Below, piece after piece: positions 56,557 to 64,000 of a DNA stretch of 64,000 nt. The position numbers and the translations under genes were made by a program. Numbering within the stretch: the stretch's first letter is position 1; each line of letters begins with the position of its first letter. The notes beneath the pieces are model-generated. The model was given only the letters and a program-made list of their open reading frames with translations. It had not been told where the DNA came from and did not search any database. This stretch comes from Diogma glabrata (lineage: Eukaryota > Arthropoda > Insecta > Diptera > Cylindrotomidae): the NCBI GenBank assembly GCA_963693315.1, contig OY856186.1:96328943-96392942 (forward strand), written 5' to 3'.

Positions 56557-56671
56557 TTAAAAAAAATTATAAATTACGTTTATCGGCTTTTTATTATTAT
56601 TGACAGTTTTTATTCTTAGGGTGACACCACAATATCCGCCCCGGGTGCCACCCATGCTACCTACGCCACTG

Positions 56672-57780
56672 TCTGTATTATAAAGCTTTTTCCTTAAAAT
56701 TCGAATCGTTATATTACTGTATGTAATTGACAGATTACACACAGCAATGATAATTAGAAATCATTAATTATGTATTAAAATGTATTGAAAAAAGAATAAT
56801 TATGAAACTATAGTAAAAAAAACTTAACGAGAACACAAAACAATCTGGATTTAGAAGAAATAACAATTATTTAAAATTTTCGAATTACAAATCACTTATT
56901 TACAATTTAAGGCCATTTTTTCATATAAAAATGACAAAAATGTGTAATATGTCCTCTATTATAATGAGATACTCAGTATGAGCAAAATTTCAGCGCGGTA
57001 AATGGGCATTCAGATCTTATGGATTTTCATATTTTCATACATAATAACGGATTTTTAATTATCATTGCTGTATGTAATCTGTCAAATACAGCAAAATAAC
57101 GATTTGAACTTTAAGAAAAAAGGTCTATAAGCTTTGAACGAAATGTCATACTTTTATTTTTTTTGTGTTCATTATTTATAATGTAAGGCCTTTTATCCAT
57201 ATGAGATGACACAAACATGTATGATGTCTATGATTATAATGATATACACAGTATTACCAAAATTCCTTCGCTCAAAATGAGTCAGCCAGAGGATGAGGAT
57301 TTCAGTGCAATTTTTTTAGGTCTTTCAGAATGAAGAAAAATTTAAATTTTTTTTCTTCAGATTTATAATGTTTTTTGCTTTAAAAGTTTTAGAAATACGT
57401 ACTGACTGCTTCAACAAACTTGTCTTTTCAATTTGGGATCAATCACATAATGGGAAGACACTGAAAAATGAATCACAAAATTCCACCCATCAAAGCTCTC
57501 AAGAGTCAAGTTAAATAAAAGTGTGTAAAAACATATCATATTCCAAGCGCCTGACGCTGCAGTTTCTTACGAAAGCAATTGAAAGAATAAAACTAATATA
57601 TATTCAGTGTCCGTGATGTTGTTAATAAAGAAAGTTACACTCAAATAGTAGCCTGAGTTATATAGTGTTATATATATTGTTATGTGTTACCATGTAATTA
57701 CATTAAGTAAATGTAATAAATAACCAAATAAATAATGTATTAAAAAATATATAATACGATGTTTAACGTGTTGTAAGCGG
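56672..57780. repeat. Region with inverted and direct repeats outside the hAT
   Basis: Bases 56683-56770 are inverted at about 57045-57125 (ATCATTGCTGTATGTAATCTG and its complement). Bases 56905-57000 recur directly at about 57175-57275 (TAAGGCC.TTT then ATATGT.. blocks). The pattern suggests one more decayed inverted-repeat element. No gene. Confidence 0.6.
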
Positions 57781-57829
57781 AACCTCAACATACTTTAAAT
57801 AATAAACTAATACAACCCATTATATTAAT

Positions 57830-58080
57830 ATATGGCGACCTAAATCAGGCTACACGGCTAAATAAAAACCACCAAAACCAGGATACACCGCTAAATAAAT
57901 ACCATCTAAACCAGGCTACACAGCAAAAATAACATCTAAAATGAACAACAACATCTAAAATGAACATCCACCAATCCAACCAAGGGTAAAACATCTAAAA
58001 AACCAACATAACATCTATAACATCTAACTTGACACATCTAACCATCAAAAACATCCAAACTAGCAGGAGGAAATCAAGAA
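57830..58080. repeat. Degenerate AACATCTAAAA / CCAGGCTACAC short repeats
   Basis: GGCTACAC(G/A)GC occurs at 57846 and again near 57913, and AACATCTA recurs at least six times to 58030. It is a low-complexity tandem array with no gene. Confidence 0.7.
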
Positions 58081-58136
58081 AAAAAAAATCTAGGTACCAC
58101 TTTTTATATTTCTTTAGTTAATTAATAGAATAAATT

Positions 58137-59759
58137 TGGAGGGGCTGAAATCTCACAGCTCTGAGATATCAAGACTTCGGTCTGGGTTAAGGATTTTTAT
58201 ATAGTTTTCGGCAAAAAACTTTTATGAGGACATGGTTTTAGTTTTGGGCAGCGATGTATATCAAACACAACTCTTTGTTAAAGTACTAGTATTTTTTATC
58301 TCTGTTTAAAAATTTATTACAAAATTAACACGAAACATCAATACGTTGCCGGAAAATCATAATCAAAATTCCAAAAATATATAAAAAAATTAAAATTAAA
58401 TAAAACCAAACTTTTTCAAAATTCCAAAAATATTCCAAAAATTAAAATAATATCAAATATTTAAATTTTTTCTAAATTCCAATAATATTTCAAAAATTCT
58501 TAAAAATTCAAAGTTTTTCCAACATTCTAAATATATTGCAAAAATTATTACAAAATCAAAAATTGAAAATTTTTTCAAAATTCCAAAAATTATAATAATA
58601 TCAAAAATTAAAAATTTTCCAAAATTCTAAAACTATTCCAAAAATTTCTTACAAAATCAAAAATTAAAACTTTTGCCGAAATTCCAAAAATATTGCAAAA
58701 ATTATTACAAAATCAAAAATACAAACTTTTTCAAAATTCCAAAAATATTTCAAAAACTATAACAAATTCAAAAATTTCCATGTCCAATTTCATTTTAAAT
58801 TACATTTACGTCATAAGAACAGCTACATTTTTTCCAAAAAATTGGCTAAAAAAATAAATGAAATCATTTTTTGACACACTTGACATTATTTTTTGACAAA
58901 CTTATAATGCCATAATTCTCTATAATAATAATAAAATATCATATCACACGAACTATTAATTTTATTTTTTTCCAAAAAAAATTGGGTAAAAAATAAATAA
59001 AAACCTTTCTTTTGACACACTTGACAACATTTTTTGACAAACTTATAATGCCATAATTCTCAATAATAAAAATAAAATTTCATTTCAAAGAAACAATTTT
59101 ATTTTTTTCCAAAAAATTGGGTAAAAAACTAATTAAAAATCTTTTGACCAACTTGACAACATTTTTTTGACAAACTTATAATGCCATAATTCTCAATAAT
59201 AATAATAAAACTTCATTTCAAACAAACAATTAATTTCATTTTTTTTCCAAAAAATTAGGTAAAAAAATAAATAAAAATCTTTCTTTTGACACACTTGACA
59301 ACATTTTTTTGACAAACTTATAATGCAATAATCTAGATTTTGGTCTCACATACCAATCCCGACCATCAAGATTTCTCCAAATTCAATGTTCCTACGCGTA
59401 ATCACTTAAAATGAACGTTTTTTAAGCAAAAAATATGCAAATTTCCTTGTTTTGACACACATAACGATTTTTTTGACACACTTCCGGTAAAGCTATTGAA
59501 CACATCGTCCTTTCGGCTCTTCCTATTAAGTAAACCTATTTTTAGAAAAAAAATTTTTCGAATCCGTCCAGCGGTTTTCTAGATTTCGTCGGTTGTGACG
59601 GCCGGCCGGCCGGCCGGCCGACAGACAGACATACATTTTTTTTTTTGCTGTTTTAGAATCAGGAGGTCCTAAAACGTCGAGAAATGCCAAAAAAAGTGGG
59701 GGTAAGAATTTCACTTTTGGCTCATGAATGTAATACTTAGGTCTTTCAGACCGAAGTAA
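58137..59759 (-). mobile_element. 1.6-kb unclassified repeat, right copy, inverted
   Basis: It is the reverse complement of 32532-34279 with the same ends and internal arrays, about 125 bases shorter through fewer internal repeats and small gaps. It lies outside the hAT element while the left copy lies inside, so they are independent insertions and not the two ends of one element. Confidence 0.75.
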
Positions 59760-59855
59760 AATCTTTCATCAAATCGATTTCGTAATAAGTGTTAAATTAA
59801 AGTTTATAATAAAATAAAAGTGCTGATCAAATATTATAAAAATAAATATATCAGT

Positions 59856-60054
59856 CATATTCATAAGAATAATTTTTCTTTTCCGTTAAAACGAAATCAA
59901 TAGTATATTGTGTAACGTGTAGGAAAAAACGATATATTCCCGGACGAGTATGGAAGTTGCTGGGACGAGGCGTCAGCCGAGTTCCAGCAACCATAAGAGT
60001 CCGGGAATTATAGCTTTTCCACGAGTTACACATACTATTTTTTCTCCAATCGGC
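59856..60054. repeat. Left flanking repeat of the recombinase gene, with palindrome
   Basis: AGTCATATTCATAAGAATA leads into an imperfect palindrome of about 120 bases (59911-60029), with outer TGTAAC/GTTACA and inner TTCCCGGAC/GTCCGGGAA and GTTGCTGG/CCAGCAAC pairs. It is followed by TTTTTTCTCCAATCGG. The order matches the right flank (61659-61823). Confidence 0.7.
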
Positions 60055-60251
60055 AGTATATCGTAGATTATCAATTTTATTCATTATATTCTTTAAAATA
60101 CGCAACATTTGTCAATTTATATTTTCAATAGATTTTACTATCAAAGTTACCTTAGAATTATAACAATCGCGTGCGTTTTCAATTTATTTAAATGTCTGTC
60201 AAAGCAAACGATACGCGTTGCTAATTTGTAGTGTACTTGAATTTAAAAATA

Positions 60252-61372
60252 ATGGACAACGATTCTTATAATTCAATCCCAGGTACTCCGCCTGGCATCT
60301 TGGAGACGGCAAGATTGACTACAATAAATTTGTTGCCGCAGAAGTCGAGAGAGAAGTACGAAAATGCATACAAGCGTTTTATGGATTATCGCACAAATAA
60401 CGAGACCAATTCATTTTCCGAAAATGTTTTAATTGCATATTTTGCGGATTTATGTCAAAAGATGAAATCGTCAACCTTATGGTCCAACTATTCGATGCTG
60501 AGGTCGACGCTTAGCATTAACAATAATGTTGATATATCCAAATATCAAAAACTACGCGCATTACTGAAACGTCAGTCAGATGGATATAAGCCTAAAAAGT
60601 TCAAAATATTAACGAAACAACAAATAGAAACATTTATGGAACATGCTCCAGATGAGACATATTTAATGGCAAAAGTATGTTAATATGTACGCGCTCATTA
60701 TATATTTACAAAAACTGTGTTTTCTAGGTTGCCTTAATTTTTGGGATTTCTGGCGCATGTCGTCAATGCCGAATGAATTTGAATGACATTCAAGAAGTTG
60801 GAAATAATATATTGATTACCATTCCTGTCAGCAAGACAAACAAACCAAGATCATTTATTGTAAATGAAGTGTATATCGAAATATATCGTAGATACAAAGC
60901 ATTACGTCCCACTGATTTCAATAACCCTCGATTCTTTTTCAAATTAAAAAACGGTAGAGGTAACAGACAAGTAGTGGGCATACATCAGTTTGGTAAATTG
61001 CCCCAAACTGTAGCCACTTATTTGAAGCTGCCAAATGCGAAAGAATACACAGGGCACTGTTTTCGCAGATCATCTGCTACAATATTGGTAGATACAGGTG
61101 CAGATTTGACTTGCCTTAAGAGACATGGTGGTTGGAAATCGTCAACTGTTGCCGAAGGGTACATTGATGATGCTCTAAATTACAAAATTGAAGTTGCAAA
61201 CAGAATTTTCAATAGTACCGAACAAAATCCAGGTGTGGACCCTAACATGATCGAAATAAACGATAATAGTGAATCAGTGGCTATTACTAACCTTAATTGT
61301 AATCCATTTGTGCCAATTTTCAACACCTGTACAAATTGTACAATTAATGTAAATATAACCAATAATAAATAG
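60252..61372 (+). CDS. Crypton-like tyrosine recombinase, 355 aa, one intron
   Basis: Two exons, 60252-60674 and 60728-61372, join in phase 0 across a 53-bp intron (GTATGT..TTTTCTAG). Residues about 20-115 are an alpha-helical SAM-like core-binding region (ARLTTINLLPQKSREKYENA onward). The catalytic domain has Arg153 in SGACRQCRMNL, His251-x2-Arg254 in GHCFRRSSAT, His274 and Trp277 in KRHGGWKSS, and Tyr286 in AEGYI. This is the R..HxxR..H/W..Y set of phage-integrase-type recombinases. Such a protein cuts and rejoins DNA through a 3'-phosphotyrosine link. The Asn/Thr/Cys-rich tail has no known domain. No frameshift or stop is present, so the gene looks intact. Stand-alone genes of this kind in insects are usually CryptonI elements or domesticated derivatives; I cannot decide which. 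The ATG at 60252 is used because upstream codons in the frame lack an ATG. Confidence 0.85.
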
Positions 61373-61455
61373 TTCTTAAATATGTACTTTTACAGTTATA
61401 ATAATAAAAACTAAATAAATTAATATTATATCATGTATTTCTTAAAAACAGATGA

Positions 61456-61514
61456 AAAACCGTACTGGAAAGTATTCTCTGCCTAGGCAGAGAATATTTT
61501 CTAGTACTGTTTTT
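61456..61514. repeat. Palindrome downstream of the recombinase
   Basis: TATTCTCTGCCTAGGCAGAGAATA is the perfect core in concept (61472-61496); flanking GTACTGGAAA and TTTCTAGTAC pair with small mismatches. It lies 85 bases after the stop codon and might act as a terminator hairpin or recombination site. Confidence 0.8.
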
Positions 61515-61658
61515 AGTAAGTTGCCTAGCAACGCTGTAGTGTCGGGGAATACTTCATTTTGCTGACAGATAACAAACTAGAAAACTGGCGTATTTTATCC
61601 GATTTGAGAAAAAATAATTTCTTTTTATAATTCAAAAACAAATTCAACAAATAAATAA

Positions 61659-61823
61659 AAAAGTCATATTTATAAGAATATAGTTATTTGTTTAACTAGG
61701 CAGCAAAGTAGTAGATTGACTGCCGCGGCTGATAGTTCATAGCCGAGCGAGCGAGGCTAGGAATTCAGCCAAGGCAGTCAATCTACCTTGCTGCCGAGTT
61801 GAACATATAAATTTTTCTCCGAT
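61659..61823. repeat. Right flanking repeat of the recombinase gene, with palindrome
   Basis: AGTCATATTTATAAGAATA, then a palindrome (about 61690-61804) with GTAGATTGACTGCC/GGCAGTCAATCTAC as perfect inner arms and GGCAGCAA/TTGCTGCC outside, then ATTTTTCTCCGATTA. The same order of parts as the left flank, in direct orientation, though the palindrome sequences differ. Confidence 0.7.
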
Positions 61824-63050
61824 TAATTACAATGATATGTAATTTAATAATTATTGCTTTAAAAATAAAGCAAAATTTTAAAAATGAAAAAAAAATCGCA
61901 ATTGTTGGAAGGATTAGTTGTTATGGAAATGTCATAATAATTATAGTTTGACAGAAAAAAAAATTTCTGCCAGATTCGTGGAAAAATATCTATTATTTAT
62001 ATGAAGTCTAATTATTTTGCTGCCTAGGCTAGGGTGACCAGACGTCCTCTTTTAAGAGGACATGTCCTCTTTTGAAGCCAAAAAAATGCGTCCGGTATCT
62101 TTTTTTAAAATAATGCGTTTTGTCCTCTTTTTTGGCCATTCGTCAAACATAAACCGTCAAACATTTTAGGTATTTAATTTGGCTTTTGAATAAAGTTTTT
62201 TTAATTACATTTTAATGTGCTGGTAATACTATCATCGAACGTGCATGAAAAAGCTTGAGATTTAACCAACTTTTTGTTATTAATTTTTAGTATTACCACA
62301 ATGCAAATCTAGTTATATATCTATATATAAATACGTAAGCACTATTTTTGTGTTACAATTTCAAAATATGCGCCCCAACAAAAGTGGGACAATATGTGGA
62401 AGGGGGAAAAATATGAAGGTGTGTTTTTATGATTTTTTTTCCATTATTTTTCCCTTGTTTTTTTCAAGCTATTTGTTTCACAATTATTATATCAATTAAT
62501 CACACTCTGAAATAATGTGTTGTAGCTATTTTATTGGGAGGTCTATTTACAATTTCCATTTACAATGGCAGAATTTTGGCTACTGGGCGATTCCTAGTAT
62601 TCTCTATTACCCATAAGGCTAAAGTTAGGTTTTTTATCGTTTTCTTTGAGTAAGACATATTTTTAAAAAAAATTTGCTCTCAAAATATTTTTCAAACAAA
62701 CTTGAATCTCATTAATATAGTTTGCGATAAATGCCACACAAATGCTGAAGAGAAAAAAATTCGTGCTAAATGGTGCAAAGTAAAAATTGAATGACTTAAT
62801 TTAAATAAGGAAGATCAAATATGATATATAACATCCCAACTGGAGAAACAGATAAAAACCAGAGTTATTCATATGCACGTGAAATAACAATCTACAGCTT
62901 GGATGTTCAAAAATGAATTGAAATAAGCCAAAGTTGTTCGTTCACACAGTACTGTCATATATAACTTGTAGACTGCGATGGTTTAACAAATGCCCCAAAT
63001 GATAGAGCATCCCACTAGAATACCATATAATACTGATCATAACACGAATT
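61824..63050. other. AT-rich spacer with a possible hAT end
   Basis: AGGGTGACCAGACGTCC at 62031-62047, followed by several TCCTCTTTT repeats to 62135, resembles a transposon end, but no partner was found. Otherwise no gene or clear repeat. Confidence 0.4.
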
Positions 63051-63125
63051 ATTTATGACATATAATCCCAGCACTGCTCAGATGAAACTCGACCAGCTCC
63101 TTGGATCACCGGATCGTGCATTAAT

Positions 63126-63388
63126 ACCAGCATTAGTAATATGTACATCGCCCACACCAATTAAAGTCCAGTTTGGCATTATAAGAGTTTCTGAATTCAT
63201 AAATGAAAAAGAAATAAAGAGAAATCAAAAAGAAATAGGAACGAAAAGGAAATGAAAAAGAAATTAAAAAGAAATTAAATAGAAATCAAGTAGAAATGAA
63301 AAAGAAACGAAAAAGAAATGAAAAAGAAATAAAATAGAAATGAAAAGGAAAGAAAAAGAAATACCAGCAACAGTAATTTGTACATCGC
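63126..63388. repeat. Two copies of ATACCAGCA(T/A)..GTACATCGCC around AAAGAAAT repeats
   Basis: ATACCAGCATTAGTAATATG..CATCGCC (63124-63152) and ATACCAGCAACAGTAATTTG..CATCGCC (63361-63390) flank a run of GAAATGAAAAA-type units (63205-63360). Some ORFs cross this; they are repeat translations. Confidence 0.6.
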
Positions 63389-63429
63389 CTAAAGATGTAC
63401 AAATAAAAGAAATGAAAGAAATGGAAATA

Positions 63430-63740
63430 AAAAAATCACTTTTTTATTACTTTATCATTACCTCATTACTTTTTCATTACTTTACCATTACTTTATCATT
63501 ACTACTCACTTTATCATTACTTTTTCATTACTTTTGCATTACTTTTCATTAGTTTTTCATTACTTTTTCATTACTTTATCATTACTTTTTCATTACATTT
63601 CCATTATTTTTTCGTTACCTTTTGTTTAGTTTTTCAATGATAAAGTGAGCAAGAAGTAACGCAAAAATAGCGGAAAAATAACGAAAAAGTAATGAAAAAA
63701 AAAAACAAAAAAATAACAGAAAACTGACGAAAAAGTAATG
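63430..63740. repeat. Degenerate TTTTTCATTAC / GTAATGAAAAA simple repeats
   Basis: CATTACTTTTT-type units run on the plus strand to about 63630, then AAAGTAA(C/T)GAAAAA-type units to 63740, so the two parts are loosely complementary to each other and to 63205-63360. Bases 63741-64000 show nothing further. Confidence 0.85.
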
Positions 63741-64000
63741 CTGCAAGACATGAAAACACTGTTTCTCTTGAGTGAAGTTTTATTCGGGTCGAGTTCACGA
63801 ACGTAAAACGTTTTCATTTGGGGTAGGAAATGCAATTTTTTCTACAATAGTAAATAAACAAAGGGTGTTTATTATAAATTATTGAATTAGAAATTGGCAA
63901 CATAACATTCAAAATTCATATTCTATTTTTTCACGGTACCATACCATAGCAACAACAATTTGTTATTTAGGGGGAAAAAACATTTTCACAGGGATTAAGT

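Larger units (their letters stand above)
30756..56671 (+). mobile_element. hAT transposon of the ZMYM1-like (DUF4371) type, carrying nested insertions
   Basis: An 8-bp target duplication TCTGTATT (30748-30755 and 56672-56679) bounds terminal inverted repeats CAGAGGCGTAGCTAG at the left and CAGTGGCGTAGGTAG (complement) at the right. Both continue into a CCGCCCCGGGTG(T/C)CACCC motif. Pieces of a hAT transposase lie inside on the plus strand (34692-35270, 52840-53470, 55427-56556). Removing the 1.75-kb repeat, the 17.6-kb LTR element and the 1.5-kb second hAT leaves about 5 kb, a normal size for an autonomous hAT. This element inserted first; the others came later. Confidence 0.92.

Noticed and set aside
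32534..59759. One giant fold-back or Polinton-type element with the 1.7-kb copies as its ends
   Set aside because: The hAT with its own 8-bp duplication begins outside the left copy and ends before the right copy, so the arms cannot bound one unit. No Polinton genes are present.
60790..61362. Minus-strand ORFs opposite the recombinase
   Set aside because: Antisense to a frame with a full catalytic residue set and a valid intron.

Overview
The window looks like repeat-dense, AT-rich nuclear DNA of an arthropod, most likely an insect. It contains Ty3/gypsy-type LTR retrotransposons primed by tRNA-Lys, a Jockey/CR1-like LINE, hAT DNA transposons, short introns with GT..AG borders, long AT-rich spacers and a (TA)n tract beside a 200-base assembly gap. 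I see no conserved single-copy host gene. Species cannot be named from the sequence.

Layout. 1-17.5 kb: a 14.4-kb LTR retrotransposon on the minus strand (447-14827, TSD GTTT) carries a 3.3-kb tandem duplication of its gag region and a second, diverged LTR lodged inside gag. It sits next to a decayed three-exon SWIM-zinc-finger gene (15452-16830). Both lie between diverged inverted repeats at about 118-395 and 17255-17510, which may be the ends of an older DNA element. 17.5-30.7 kb: relic repeats, a palindrome/direct-repeat complex with a tRNA-like A/B box, a 5'-truncated LINE with poly-A tail (20179-22870), a near-perfect 137-bp palindrome, LINE fragments, the gap and the TA tract.

30.756-56.671 kb: one hAT transposon of the ZMYM1-like/DUF4371 type (TSD TCTGTATT), swollen to 26 kb by nested insertions. 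These are a 1.7-kb repeat, a 17.6-kb LTR retrotransposon (35281-52835, TSD ATAT) inside its transposase reading frame, and a deleted 1.5-kb hAT of another subfamily (53928-55420, TSD GTATAGAT).

The 17.6-kb retrotransposon is the most interesting object. It has LTRs of 4.5 and 5.0 kb built on a higher-order tandem repeat, a U5 hairpin with a TTCG tetraloop, and a tRNA-Lys primer-binding site. Its gag begins with a canonical RING-H2 finger, a run of G in the gag-pol overlap would suit -1 frameshifting, and a degenerate tRNA-Lys copy lies just before the 3' LTR. No env is visible.

56.7-64 kb: an inverted second copy of the 1.7-kb repeat, then a spliced and apparently intact 355-aa tyrosine recombinase (Crypton-like) flanked by related repeats that each hold a large palindrome, then simple-sequence repeats. 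Almost everything here is mobile DNA. The genes act as separate element cassettes and not as a pathway. Only the RING-gag ORF and the recombinase look intact.
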